Positions 26,206-35,102 of a DNA stretch of 64,000 nt are shown here, piece by piece. The stretch covers positions 1,116,001 to 1,180,000 of the forward strand of contig CAWBIJ010000004.1 in NCBI GenBank assembly GCA_963788975.1. Reading direction: 5' to 3'. This stretch comes from VRUE01 sp963788975 (lineage in GTDB: Bacteria > Actinomycetota > Thermoleophilia > Solirubrobacterales > 70-9). The notes beneath the pieces are model-generated. The model was not told the origin of the DNA and ran no database searches. It saw only the letters and a program-made list of their open reading frames with translations. Position numbers and translations under genes: made by a program. Each line of letters opens with the position of its first letter. Position 1 is the first letter of the stretch.

Positions 26206-27723
26206 ATGGCCGCGAAGAAGCTGATCCTCACCTACGTCGACTCGCTGCGCACCGACATGCTCGAACGCGCCGTCGACGAGGGCCGCGCGCCTACCTTCGG
26301 TGCCCTGCTCGAGCGAGGGACCCTCGTCGCCGATTGCGTCTCGAGCTTTCCCTCGGTGACCCCAGTCGCCTGCGCGGAGCTCGTAACCGGCCACGGCGCC
26401 GACGGCCACTGGATCAGCGGCATGAACTGGTACCACCGGCTCGAGCGGCGTTACGTGGAGTACGGCACCTCGCTCGAGGCGAGCCGCGCCTTCGGCATCT
26501 TCCGCGCCCTCTACGACCTCGTCTACAACATGAACCTGGCCCACCTCAGCCCCGAGGTCGAGACGCTGTTCGAGCAGCTCGACGACGCCGGCCAGCGAAC
26601 CGCGTGCACGCCGTTCCTGATCTTCCGCGGCCGCCACCGCCACCAGGTATCTCTCGACGGACTGCTGCGCCGCGCCGTCGACGCCACCAGGCTCAAGTTC
26701 CGCCATCACACTTGGGGCCCGCGCGAGCTCTTCTACGGCGATCTATACGCCAGCCGCGAGGTTCCCTGCCGCCCCACGTCGATCCCCGGCAGCCGCGACC
26801 GCTACTCCGCCTGCTGTGCAGCGGAGCTGGTCAGCGACGACGGCTTTGACTTCCTCCTGCTCTCGCTGCCGGACAACGACAACTACTCGCACCGGCACGG
26901 CCCTGAGGCCAGCGTCGAGTCGATCGCCAAGGCCGACAGCTGCTTCGCCGAGCTGGTCGAGGCGGCGGGCGACCTCGACGGCTTCCTCGCCGAGCACGCG
27001 GTGATCCTGCTCACCGACCACGCGCAGACGCCGGCGATCCGCGGCCTTCCGCTCGCCGAACTGCTGGGCCGCGAGTGGCAGGTGCTGCAGCCCTCCGACG
27101 ACCGTCCCGAGCAGGCGCAGCTGGCGGTCAGCCCGACCGGTCGTGCGGCCCACATCTACCTGCTGCCTTCGGAGGGGGAAAGAGCGCAACACGGCGACGT
27201 CGGACAACGCCTGGCGGTGACCGAGGGGATCGACCTGGTCTGCTGGCTCGAGGACGCCGATGGAGCGCCGCTGGAGCGAAACGAGCCGGGCGCGCCACCT
27301 CCAAGCGCTCGCGCTGTGGTGGAGCAAGCCGGCGCCCAGCTCCGCTTTCGTCCCGGCGACGCCGTCGCCGACCTCCGCGGCGAGCGCTGGGACTTCGACG
27401 GGGAACTTGGAGCGCTGCAGGCGACCGTCGAGGACGGCCGCCTGCGCAGCGAGGAGTACCCAGACCCCCTCGCCCGGGTCTGGTCGGCGCTCGCTGCACC
27501 GCATGCCGGCGACTTCATCGTCTCCCTGTCCCCGGGCTATGAGGCGGTCGACTGGGGCGGGGTCAGTCACGCCGCCGGTGGCAGCCACGGCTCGCTGCGA
27601 GCCGGCGACTCGCTCGGTCCCTTGCTCTTCGTCGGCTGCGGGCCGGACGACCCGCGCTCTCGGCCCCAGTGGGCGCTACGCGATGTGGCGCCCGTCGTAC
27701 TCGAGCATTTCGGCTTGAGCTGA
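26206..27723 (+). CDS. Alkaline-phosphatase-superfamily hydrolase (type I phosphodiesterase/nucleotide pyrophosphatase)
   Basis: This protein of 505 residues has the metal-binding skeleton of the superfamily. An N-terminal TYVDSLRTDML holds the first aspartate, SSFPSVTPVACAELVTG the nucleophile threonine, and LSLPDNDNYSHRHGP an aspartate/histidine pair. LLTDHAQT and GGSHGS supply the remaining ligands. There is no signal peptide, so it is probably cytoplasmic, acting on phosphodiesters or phosphonates. The stop overlaps the ATG of the GT87-like membrane protein (TGATG), suggesting a joint role in lipid-linked sugar or envelope metabolism. Confidence 0.85.
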   Translation: MAAKKLILTYVDSLRTDMLERAVDEGRAPTFGALLERGTLVADCVSSFPSVTPVACAELVTGHGADGHWISGMNWYHRLERRYVEYGTSLEASRAFGIFRALYDLVYNMNLAHLSPEVETLFEQLDDAGQRTACTPFLIFRGRHRHQVSLDGLLRRAVDATRLKFRHHTWGPRELFYGDLYASREVPCRPTSIPGSRDRYSACCAAELVSDDGFDFLLLSLPDNDNYSHRHGPEASVESIAKADSCFAELVEAAGDLDGFLAEHAVILLTDHAQTPAIRGLPLAELLGREWQVLQPSDDRPEQAQLAVSPTGRAAHIYLLPSEGERAQHGDVGQRLAVTEGIDLVCWLEDADGAPLERNEPGAPPPSARAVVEQAGAQLRFRPGDAVADLRGERWDFDGELGALQATVEDGRLRSEEYPDPLARVWSALAAPHAGDFIVSLSPGYEAVDWGGVSHAAGGSHGSLRAGDSLGPLLFVGCGPDDPRSRPQWALRDVAPVVLEHFGLS

Positions 27724-29375
27724 TGGCGAAGCGGCCGGTCGTCCTGGTCCTGACCGCGATCCTCGCCGTGCTGCTCGTTCCTACCGCCTCCATCGCCCAA
27801 GAGATCGACGAAGCCGCCGCGGTGCGTTCCGCCAGCCGCGACGCGAAGGTGCTCGACCAGCGGGAGAAGAACCCAGGGCTGACTCACAGCGCTGCCATGG
27901 TCGACAGCAACTGGGAGGTCTCCTACTACGCCGTCGACGAGCGGGTGGCCCTCGTCGTCGTCGACCCCGCGACCGGGGTGGTGCGCGAGTCCTGGACGGG
28001 CGACCAGGTCGCCTGGAAGATGGCGCGCGGGTACTCGGGCGCCTTCGGCCACAAGCTCAACGCCCCCTACGTCTTCCTGCCCCTCTGCGCCCTCTTCCTG
28101 ATCGGCCTGCTCGATTGGCGCCGCCCCTGGCGAGTCGCCAACCTCGACCTCCTCGTCCTGCTCGCCTTCGGCCTCTCGCACTTCTTCTTCAACCGCGGCG
28201 ACATCGGCGTCTCGGTGCCACTCCAATACCCACCGCTCCTTTATTTCCTCGGACGAGGGCTGTGGATCGGCTTCCGTGGTCGAGGCGAGGGCATCCGCCC
28301 GGTCTGGCCAGCGGTATGGCTACTCGTTGCGGCGCTCTTCCTGATCGGCTTCCGCGTTGGGCTCAACGTCGCCGACTCGGGCGCAATCGACGTCGGCTAC
28401 GCGAGCGTCATTGGCGCCGACCGGATCACCCACGGCGAGCCGATCTACGACAACTTCCCGGAGGACGTCTCGCAAGGAGACACTTATGGGCCCGCCAGCT
28501 ATCTGGCATACACACCCTTCGAGCTGATCTGGCCATGGTCGGGGAGCTGGGATGACCTCCCCGCCGCCCACGGCGCCGCCGTCGGCTTCGACCTCGCCAC
28601 CTTCGCCCTGCTGATCCTGCTCGGCCTGCGGATTCGACCGGGACCGTCCGGGCGCAAGCTCGCCGCGACTCTCGCCTTCGGCTGGGCCGCCTACCCCTAC
28701 ACAGCTTTCGCCCTGGAGTCGAACTCCAACGACACCCTCGTCGCCCTACTTCTCGTAGCGACGCTTCTGGTGCTCGCAAGACCGATTGCCCGCGGCGTGA
28801 TGCTGGCCCTGGCAACGCTCACGAAGTTCGCTCCCGCACTGCTGGTGCCAATGCTTATGACGTACCGGCCCGCGGGTCCTGTCGCCGCAGGGGACCCCCC
28901 ACCCCTTCCGGTAGCTAAAGCTTCCTCAGGGGTGGCCCCCCCTACGGCGCCACCCGCGGGAGCCACGTTCGCGATTGTCTTCGCACTCACCATCGCCGCC
29001 TTGCTGATGTGGCCGGTACTGGACCCTGGCCTCGGGACTCTCTACGACAGAACGCTCGGCTACCAGGCGGGAAGAGACTCGCCGTTCAGCATCTGGGGGC
29101 AGGTAGCCGCACTGGAGCCACTGCGAATCGCGATAACGGCCGCGGTCGCCGCACTGGCACTGCTCCTCGCCTTCCGCCCCAAGGAGAAGCAGCTCCTCCA
29201 AGTAGCCGCCCTGGGTGCCGCCTTGCTGATCGCCGTGCAGCTAACGATGCAGCATTGGTTCTACCTCTACATCGTCTGGTTCTACCCCTTGCTTCTGGTG
29301 ACCCTGGCTGCGGTGGGTGAAGAGAGCGGGGATACCCCTCGAACGGGCGGATACTCAAAGCGCCGAGCTAATTAG
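27723..29375 (+). CDS. GT87-like polytopic membrane glycosyltransferase
   Basis: This membrane protein of about 550 residues has a signal-like first helix, an extracytoplasmic PepSY-like segment (residues 25-100), and then about ten helices. It resembles the polyprenyl-phosphate-mannose-dependent GT87/DUF2029 family (TYGPASYLAYTPFE; FALESNSNDTLVALLL; TKFAPALLVP). Members add sugars on the outer face of the membrane. Two oddities stand out. A 92-bp inverted-repeat element contributes an in-frame Pro-rich loop (28869-28960). The last 18 or so residues, ending GGYSKRRAN, are encoded by the hairpin element at 29322-29412, whose core supplies the TAA stop. Confidence 0.78.
   Translation: MAKRPVVLVLTAILAVLLVPTASIAQEIDEAAAVRSASRDAKVLDQREKNPGLTHSAAMVDSNWEVSYYAVDERVALVVVDPATGVVRESWTGDQVAWKMARGYSGAFGHKLNAPYVFLPLCALFLIGLLDWRRPWRVANLDLLVLLAFGLSHFFFNRGDIGVSVPLQYPPLLYFLGRGLWIGFRGRGEGIRPVWPAVWLLVAALFLIGFRVGLNVADSGAIDVGYASVIGADRITHGEPIYDNFPEDVSQGDTYGPASYLAYTPFELIWPWSGSWDDLPAAHGAAVGFDLATFALLILLGLRIRPGPSGRKLAATLAFGWAAYPYTAFALESNSNDTLVALLLVATLLVLARPIARGVMLALATLTKFAPALLVPMLMTYRPAGPVAAGDPPPLPVAKASSGVAPPTAPPAGATFAIVFALTIAALLMWPVLDPGLGTLYDRTLGYQAGRDSPFSIWGQVAALEPLRIAITAAVAALALLLAFRPKEKQLLQVAALGAALLIAVQLTMQHWFYLYIVWFYPLLLVTLAAVGEESGDTPRTGGYSKRRAN
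28869..28960. repeat. 92-bp nested inverted repeat inside a coding sequence
   Basis: CCCGCGGGT (28869-28877) pairs with ACCCGCGGG (28952-28960). Inside, CGCCG pairs with CGGCG, AGGGG with CCCCT, CCACCCCT with AGGGGTGG, and AGCT with AGCT at the tip. The result is a rod-like hairpin. It reads through in frame as a Pro/Ala-rich loop (GDPPPLPVAKASSGVAPP) between two membrane helices of the GT87-like protein, which suggests insertion of an element that keeps an open frame. Confidence 0.7.
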
Positions 29376-29412
29376 CTCGGCGCTTGTCCGGGCGAGGGGT
29401 ATCCCCGCTCTC
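29322..29412. repeat. 55-bp palindromic core inside a unique 18-bp inverted repeat, copy 3
   Basis: The arms 29322-29339 (gagagcggggatacccct) and 29395-29412 are perfectly complementary. The core (29340-29394) is in the opposite orientation to copies 1 and 2. Its central palindrome has C-G where the others have T-A at the stem base (CGCCGAGCTAATTAGCTCGG). The hairpin starts directly after the TAG of the YmdB-like gene and overlaps the 3' end of the convergent GT87-like gene. Confidence 0.85.
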
Positions 29413-30189
29413 CTATCCACCAGGAGCCGGAACCATCACTTGCTCGATGGAGTCAGCCAACCCATCCTTGTTGACCTCAACCACCGCACCCATCACCCAG
29501 ACATCCTCTTCAGCCGTCTCGAACTTGACTGGCATCTGAGTGATGAACCTCTCCAGGATCAACTCCGGCTTCACGCCGAGCACGCTCGTTCGCGAGCCGG
29601 TCATACCGACGTCGGAGATGAACGCGGTCCCCTGTGGGAGGACCCTGGCGTCGGCGGTCGGCACGTGGGTATGGGTGCCAAGCACCGCGGCGACGCGACC
29701 GTCCAGGTGCCAGCCCATTGCCACCTTCTCGCTCGAGACTTCGGCGTGGAAATCGACGATCGAGAAGTCGGCCTCGATCCGCTCGAGGATGTTGTCGACC
29801 TCGTGGAAGGGCGAGCGCGCCACCGTCAGCCCGATCGCACCGCTGAGGTTGATCACGCCCACCCGCCTACCGTTCACCTCGATCACGGTGTAGCCGCGGC
29901 CGGGGTTGGCGTAGGGGTAGTTGGCGGGACGGAGGACGCGATCGCTGCGGTTCAGGTAGTCGTAGACCTCGCGGTGGCGGTAGACGTGATTGCCGGTGGT
30001 GATCGCGTCCGCCCCCGCCTCGAACAGGGCCCCGGCGGTCTTCTCGGTGATCCCCATCCCGCCCGCCGAGTTCTCGCCGTTGACGACGACGAAGTCCGGC
30101 GCGTAGCGTTCGCGCAGTCCGGACATCGCCGCTGCCAGCCCTCGCCTCCCGGGCCCGCCCACCACGTCCCCGATGAAGAGCACCCGCAT
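29413..30189 (-). CDS. ymdB: YmdB-like metallophosphoesterase (TIGR00282 family)
   Basis: This dinuclear-metal phosphoesterase of 258 residues has the full set of ligand motifs: FIGDVVG, NGENSAGG, TTGNHVYRH, VDFHAE and GTHTHVPTAD. In Bacillus, YmdB hydrolyses 2',3'-cyclic nucleotides and influences biofilm and RNA turnover. Here the usual neighbour rny (RNase Y) is not in the window. The ATG at 30189 gives the family's standard N-terminus. A divergent gene starts 24 bp upstream. Confidence 0.93.
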   Translation of the reverse strand: MRVLFIGDVVGGPGRRGLAAAMSGLRERYAPDFVVVNGENSAGGMGITEKTAGALFEAGADAITTGNHVYRHREVYDYLNRSDRVLRPANYPYANPGRGYTVIEVNGRRVGVINLSGAIGLTVARSPFHEVDNILERIEADFSIVDFHAEVSSEKVAMGWHLDGRVAAVLGTHTHVPTADARVLPQGTAFISDVGMTGSRTSVLGVKPELILERFITQMPVKFETAEEDVWVMGAVVEVNKDGLADSIEQVMVPAPGG

Positions 30190-30212
30190 GGCCAGTGCAC
30201 ACTAGACGGTCG

Positions 30213-30896
30213 ATGAGCACCCAGCACGAAGTCGTGGAGCGGGCGCTGGCTTATCCGTACGCGGTTCCGGCCAGCTCGTTCCTACTCGCAGGCGATGAGC
30301 TGCGCGCCGCCACCGACCTTGATCCAGGCGACCGCCTCGCGCCCGGCCGAATGCCCCTCCTCGCCTATGGCTCCAACGCGGCGCCGGAGGTGCTCATGCG
30401 CAAGCTTGGCACCGCTACCCGCCGCGCTCCGGTGCTGGCCCTGCGAGCGACACTCGCTGACCATGACGTCGTCTACTCCGCTCATATCTCGCGCTACGGA
30501 TCGATCCCGGCGACGCTCCATCCCAACCCTGGAACCGAGTTGCCTGTGTTCGTCCTCTACCTCGACCCCGACCAGGCCCGGGCAATTGCGGCAACCGAGC
30601 CCAACTACGAGCCGACCCGACTGCGCGGGATCGCCTGCAAGCTCGACGCCGGTGGCGAAATGAGCGACCTCGAGGCGTATCGGAGCCGCCACGGCTGCCT
30701 GCTGCTGGAGAGTCGCGAGGTCGCCCTCACCGAGGTTGCAGCCGCTGGCAGGACGCTGCCGGCGATGACCCAGCCGCAAGTCCAGGAGCGCCTGCGGTCC
30801 TACCTGGCACCCGACAGCACACTCGAGCAGTTCGTCGTCGAGAACGCGACCGACCGCGAGCTGGCTCAGCGGCGGACTGAGCTGCTGAGCGGGTAG
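30213..30896 (+). CDS. Hypothetical protein with gamma-glutamylcyclotransferase-like YGSN motif
   Basis: This protein of 227 residues contains LLAYGSNAAPEVLMRKLG, which matches the substrate-binding YGSN loop of the GGCT-like fold. A later ATEPNYEPTRL could supply the acidic residue. The rest is not recognisable to me. It is either a diverged GGCT enzyme or a structural relative. I used the ATG at 30213; the open frame begins six codons earlier. It is divergent from ymdB and convergent with the ABC-2 permease gene, whose stop is 3 bp away. Confidence 0.65.
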   Translation: MSTQHEVVERALAYPYAVPASSFLLAGDELRAATDLDPGDRLAPGRMPLLAYGSNAAPEVLMRKLGTATRRAPVLALRATLADHDVVYSAHISRYGSIPATLHPNPGTELPVFVLYLDPDQARAIAATEPNYEPTRLRGIACKLDAGGEMSDLEAYRSRHGCLLLESREVALTEVAAAGRTLPAMTQPQVQERLRSYLAPDSTLEQFVVENATDRELAQRRTELLSG

Positions 30897-30899
30897 CGC

Positions 30900-32252
30900 T
30901 CAGGTCGCGGCGAAGCGACGCAGAGCGAAGCGGGCCAGGAGGCCATAGGCGACGGTGAGGGTGGCGAGGTGGAGGAGCGGCCCACTGACGCCGTCGCCGC
31001 CAGAGTCGAGCGCTGCGGTCATCGCCCGCAGCGTCGGCTTGAAGGGAAAGAGGGCGGTCAGCGCTTGGATCGCGTCGTAGAGGCCGCCGCTGACCGCGCC
31101 GGAGGGGATCAGCGAGAGGAAAGCGATCGGCAGCGAGACCATGAAGGCGAGCAAGGAGACCGCGCGAACGTCGCGGGCGCCCGCCCCGAGTGCCGCCCCT
31201 GCTGCCCCGAGTGCCGCCCCGCCGGCGACGATCGCCACCAGCCAGAGGGCAAAGCGGTCCCAGGCGAGCGAGACGAAGAGCTCCAAACCGGTCAGCATCA
31301 GCAGGGTTACCGCCAGCCCCACCGCAACTCCCAGACCGACCTTCTCGCCGAGCAAGCCGGAGCGCGAGACAAGGCCGCGGGTCAGGCGCGCGAAGGCGTT
31401 CTCCTCGCGCTCCAGGGCGAGCGAGCCGGCGACCAGGAGGACGACGACGAAGGTCAGCGTGAGCGCCGCCGCCACCGCGATAGCGAAGAGGTCGAGTGGC
31501 GGCGCGCCACCGCTGACAACCTGCTTGTCGACTGCGATTGGCTGGGTCAAGCGAGAGAGCAGAACCGCGCCGACGTCGAGGTTGCTACGGGAGAGATTCG
31601 TGAACTCGATCACCTGGTCCAGCGATTTGCGCAGGGCGCCGGGGGGGAGGGTGGGCTGCAACGCCTGGAGGATCTGCGCGGAGGCGCGCAGCCCGAGGAT
31701 CTCGATCGTCTGGCCGATCACTTCGAAGTCGCCGCCGTTGATGACGAGGTCGAGGAATTTCCCGCCTTCGTTGGCAATCCGCCTGGCGATCAGCAGGTTC
31801 GCCTGGGCCAGGAGCGAGGTGATGCGATCGTCGACCAACTGCGCCTTGACTGGGTCCTCCTCGTTGACGATCACCTCGACCTGCGGTGCGCCAGGCCGCG
31901 GAGTCGAGAGCGAGTTGATCTGATCGACGAGGTCCGCCGGCAGGATCAGTGCGGCGAGCACGTCGCCTGAGCGGACCTCCTCGGCCGCCTCCTCGCGGCT
32001 CGCTACGTCCACGCAATCGACCCGCTGGCAGATGCGCTGATCGACTTCGACCGCGGGCAGCTCGGTTTGGCCAACGCTGACCCTGGAGCCCGCCGGGATC
32101 TCGTTGAGGAAAGCGACGCGCGGCTTGTCAGAGTCGCGGGAGATCGCAAAGCCGACCAGGATCGCGATCAGGACCGGGTAGGCAACCAGCAGCACCGCCT
32201 GCAGGGGGGAGCGGCGAAGGATCTGCAGGTCCTTGAGCAGCAGCCAGCGCAT
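30900..32252 (-). CDS. ABC-2 type transporter permease
   Basis: This membrane protein of 450 residues has one N-terminal helix (about 18-38), a large extracytoplasmic domain (about 40-240) and five or six C-terminal helices. That is the architecture of ABC-2 exporters such as YhgE/Pip-like and drug-export permeases. The N-terminus LLKDLQILRRSPLQAVLL is typical. Its start overlaps the stop of the ATPase gene by 1 bp, so the two form one transporter. The substrate cannot be deduced. Confidence 0.85.
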   Translation of the reverse strand: MRWLLLKDLQILRRSPLQAVLLVAYPVLIAILVGFAISRDSDKPRVAFLNEIPAGSRVSVGQTELPAVEVDQRICQRVDCVDVASREEAAEEVRSGDVLAALILPADLVDQINSLSTPRPGAPQVEVIVNEEDPVKAQLVDDRITSLLAQANLLIARRIANEGGKFLDLVINGGDFEVIGQTIEILGLRASAQILQALQPTLPPGALRKSLDQVIEFTNLSRSNLDVGAVLLSRLTQPIAVDKQVVSGGAPPLDLFAIAVAAALTLTFVVVLLVAGSLALEREENAFARLTRGLVSRSGLLGEKVGLGVAVGLAVTLLMLTGLELFVSLAWDRFALWLVAIVAGGAALGAAGAALGAGARDVRAVSLLAFMVSLPIAFLSLIPSGAVSGGLYDAIQALTALFPFKPTLRAMTAALDSGGDGVSGPLLHLATLTVAYGLLARFALRRFAAT

Positions 32253-32980
32253 CAGTGGCCCCGGTGGTGGAGGAAGGCGACGAAGGCGGTCTCGAAGTCC
32301 TGGTCGGCGGCCTCGGGTGCCTCACGCCGCACCGCCTCACGCAGGCCGACCGGAGCACCGTCGAAGAGCGCCTCGCCATCGGCGAGCACCAGCAGCCGCT
32401 CCCCGTAGCGCTCCGCCTCCTGGATGTCGTGGGTAGAGAAGATCACCGTTGCGCCGCCACCCACCAGCCCGGAGATGAACTCCCACAGCCGCGCTCGCTG
32501 ACGCGGATCGAGGCCGACGCTGGGCTCGTCGAGGAGCAGTACCACCGGCCGCGAGAGCAGTCCGATCGCGATGTTGACCCGCTGCTGGTTGCCGCCCGAG
32601 AGCCGCGCCACGATCTCCCCCCGCCGCTCACCCAACCCAGTCAGTACCAGCATCTCTTCAACAGAGGCGTGCGGATCCTCATGCCCCTCGAGTCGCGCAA
32701 ACAACAGCAGGTTCTCCTCGACCGTCAGCCGCCTGTACAACGCCGCCTGCTGAGGAACCCAACCGACGTCGCCGCTGGGCAGGTGGACGTCTCCCTCGTC
32801 CGGTTTCGATATCCCCGCCAGGATCGACAGCAGCGTCGTCTTCCCGGCCCCGTTCGGCCCGATCACCGCTAGTACCTCTCCAGGGTTCACCCCGAAGTCG
32901 ACTCCGCGCAACGCTTCGCGCGTCCCGTAGCGCTTGACCAGCCCCCGAGCCTCGATCGCCGCCGTAGCAGTCCCCTCCAT
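32252..32980 (-). CDS. ABC transporter ATP-binding protein
   Basis: This is the nucleotide-binding subunit of an ABC-2 exporter, 242 residues. Walker A is GPNGAGKTTLL near residue 44, the signature is RLSGGNQQRVNIAIG, Walker B is VVLLLDEPSVGLDP and the switch histidine is in IFSTHD. The Q-loop reads VGWVPQQAALY. It is cotranscribed with the downstream permease. A divergent promoter region of 60 bp separates it from hemB and contains a short TTAGG-C-CCTAA dyad that could be an operator. Confidence 0.94.
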   Translation of the reverse strand: MEGTATAAIEARGLVKRYGTREALRGVDFGVNPGEVLAVIGPNGAGKTTLLSILAGISKPDEGDVHLPSGDVGWVPQQAALYRRLTVEENLLLFARLEGHEDPHASVEEMLVLTGLGERRGEIVARLSGGNQQRVNIAIGLLSRPVVLLLDEPSVGLDPRQRARLWEFISGLVGGGATVIFSTHDIQEAERYGERLLVLADGEALFDGAPVGLREAVRREAPEAADQDFETAFVAFLHHRGH

Positions 32981-33040
32981 CTGCGCGAGAACGCTATCTA
33001 GCTGGGGTTGGGCGGGTATTAGGCCCTAAACTCGCTCCCG

Positions 33041-34012
33041 ATGTCCTTCCCCGCCACACGTATGCGACGCTTGCGCCGAACTGAGGCCCTGCGCGGGCTT
33101 GTGCGCGAGACGAACCTTGGGCCCGAGCACCTAATCCAGCCGCTATTTGTAGTGGCCGGTGAGGGCGTGCGGGAGGAGGTCGATTCGATGCCCGGCATCG
33201 AGCGCTTCTCTATATCGGAGCTAGTGGCAGAGGCGACTGAGATTGCGACAGGGGGCGTCAAAGCGGTTCTGCTCTTCGGTATCCCCGCGGAAAAGGATGA
33301 GTCGGGGACGGGGGCCTATGACGACGAGGGTGTGGTGCAGATGGCGGTGCGCGCCCTCAAGGAGGCGCATCCGGACCTGACGGTGATCACCGACGTCTGT
33401 CTCTGTGAGTACACCTCGCACGGACACTGCGGCTTCGTCCGCGACGGCGAGGTCGACAACGACATCACGGTCGAGTTGCTGGCCAAGACCGCCATCTCTC
33501 ACGCCGAGGCGGGCGCCGATGCCGTCGCGCCCAGCGACATGATGGACGGCCGGGTCGGCTCGATCCGCCACCAGCTCGACGAGGAGGGACACCCCAACAC
33601 CCCGATCGTCGCCTACAGCGCCAAGTACGCCTCCGCCTTCTACGGCCCCTTCCGCAACGCGGCCGAGTCGACCCCGGAGTTCGGCAACCGCCGCGGCTAC
33701 CAGATGGACCCTGCCAACGCCGCCGAGGCGGTGCGCGAGGCGAAGCTCGACCTGGAGGAGGGCGCCGACATGCTGATGGTGAAGCCGGCGACGCCCTACC
33801 TCGACGTAGTACGCAGGGTTAAGGAGGAGACTGAAGCTCCGCTCGCCGCCTACCACGTCTCCGGCGAGTACTCGATGCTGAAGGCGGCGGCGGCGAAGGG
33901 CTGGATCGACGAGCCCGCTGCGGTGCGCGAGACCCTGACCTCGATCCGCCGAGCCGGTGCCGACGCGATCGTCACCTACTACGCGAAGGAGGCCGCGGCA
34001 TGGCTTCAGTAG
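33041..34012 (+). CDS. hemB: Delta-aminolevulinic acid dehydratase (porphobilinogen synthase)
   Basis: This enzyme condenses two 5-aminolevulinate molecules to porphobilinogen in tetrapyrrole synthesis. It has 323 residues. The catalytic lysines are in AYSAKYASAFYGPF and MLMVKPATPYLD, and the zinc-type cysteine cluster DVCLCEYTSHGHCG shows a zinc-dependent enzyme. The 3' end overlaps the next gene by 13 bp. It begins a hemB-ahb-hemL operon. Confidence 0.97.
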   Translation: MSFPATRMRRLRRTEALRGLVRETNLGPEHLIQPLFVVAGEGVREEVDSMPGIERFSISELVAEATEIATGGVKAVLLFGIPAEKDESGTGAYDDEGVVQMAVRALKEAHPDLTVITDVCLCEYTSHGHCGFVRDGEVDNDITVELLAKTAISHAEAGADAVAPSDMMDGRVGSIRHQLDEEGHPNTPIVAYSAKYASAFYGPFRNAAESTPEFGNRRGYQMDPANAAEAVREAKLDLEEGADMLMVKPATPYLDVVRRVKEETEAPLAAYHVSGEYSMLKAAAAKGWIDEPAAVRETLTSIRRAGADAIVTYYAKEAAAWLQ

Positions 34013-35094
34013 GAGCACCGAAGGTGCCGCAGTCGAAGGCCCGCGCCCGCAAGGACGGCGCCGCGATCCCGCTCGACGAGGCTGACAAGCGACTGATGAA
34101 CTTGCTCCAGTCGAGCTTTCCGCTCGACCCGGAGCCATTCGCGCTGGTCGCCTCGGAGGCGGAGATGGAGCTGGACGACGTCCTCGCCCGCACGCGCCGC
34201 CTGCTCGACGAGCGAATCATCCGCGAGATCACCCCGATCTTCGACACCCGCGCGCTCGGCTACGAGTCGATGCTGGTGGCTGCCAAGGTCGATTCCGACA
34301 ACCCCCAGCGCGCCGCGGCGGTTGTCAACTCCCATCCCGGCGTCTCGCACAACTATCTGCGCACTCACGATTTCAACCTCTGGTTCACGATCGCTACGCC
34401 GCCCGACTCTGAGCTCGGCCTCTCGGGCACCCTCGAGGCGCTGATGCAGGAGACCGGTGCCGAGTCGATGCGCGAGCTGCCGACCCTCACCTTGTTCAAG
34501 ATCAACATGAACCTGGAGATGGAGGGCGACACTGACGCTCTCGCTGCCGCCGTCGACGCCGCGCCCCCGCGCGAGCTGGAGGCGCAGCCATACGACGATC
34601 GTGACATCGCCACGATCCGCGCCCTGCAGGGGCCGATGGAGGCGGTCGAGCGCCCCTACGACGTTCCCGCGCACGAGCTCGGCATTGACACCGAGGAGCT
34701 ACTCGAGCAGTTGCGCGGGATGATCGAGCGCAAGCTGCTGCGCCGCGTCGCCGCGATCCTCTTCCACCGCCGCGCCGGCTTCTCCGCCAACGGGATGGGT
34801 GTCTGGAAGGTCCCGGAGGAGGACATCTTCGAGACCGGCCGCCGCATGGCCGCCTTCCGCGGCGTCTCTCACTGCTACCAGCGGCCGACTTACCCCGACT
34901 GGCCCTACAGCGTCTTCACCATGGCCCACGGCCGCTCGAAGGAGGAGTGTGACGCGATCCTCGACTCGATCGCCGCTGAGTGCGGGATGGGCCCGGAGGA
35001 CCGCGCCACCCTCTACTCCTCGACCGAGTACAAGAAGATCCGTCTCCACTACTTCACCGACGACTACGCCAAGTGGGAAGCGGAGCACTCGTAG
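34000..35094 (+). CDS. Fused AhbA/AhbB-type siroheme decarboxylase (Lrp/AsnC-like)
   Basis: This 364-residue protein has two Lrp/AsnC-like halves (about 25-170 and 185-355), each with a winged-helix-like start (LMNLLQSSFPLDPEPF; QLRGMIERKLLRRVAAI). Each half also carries a substrate-binding motif typical of siroheme decarboxylases: SHNYLRTHDFNLWFTI and SHCYQRPTYPDWPYSVFTM. AhbA and AhbB decarboxylate siroheme to didecarboxysiroheme in the alternative heme or heme d1 pathway, and usually they are separate proteins. The position between hemB and hemL supports a tetrapyrrole role over transcription regulation. The start overlaps hemB. Confidence 0.82.
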   Translation: MASVGAPKVPQSKARARKDGAAIPLDEADKRLMNLLQSSFPLDPEPFALVASEAEMELDDVLARTRRLLDERIIREITPIFDTRALGYESMLVAAKVDSDNPQRAAAVVNSHPGVSHNYLRTHDFNLWFTIATPPDSELGLSGTLEALMQETGAESMRELPTLTLFKINMNLEMEGDTDALAAAVDAAPPRELEAQPYDDRDIATIRALQGPMEAVERPYDVPAHELGIDTEELLEQLRGMIERKLLRRVAAILFHRRAGFSANGMGVWKVPEEDIFETGRRMAAFRGVSHCYQRPTYPDWPYSVFTMAHGRSKEECDAILDSIAAECGMGPEDRATLYSSTEYKKIRLHYFTDDYAKWEAEHS

Positions 35095-35102
35095 GCACTC
35101 AG

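Noticed and set aside
34000..35094. Lrp/AsnC transcription factor
   Set aside because: Two tandem halves with siroheme-decarboxylase motifs and the hemB-hemL context fit an Ahb enzyme better.
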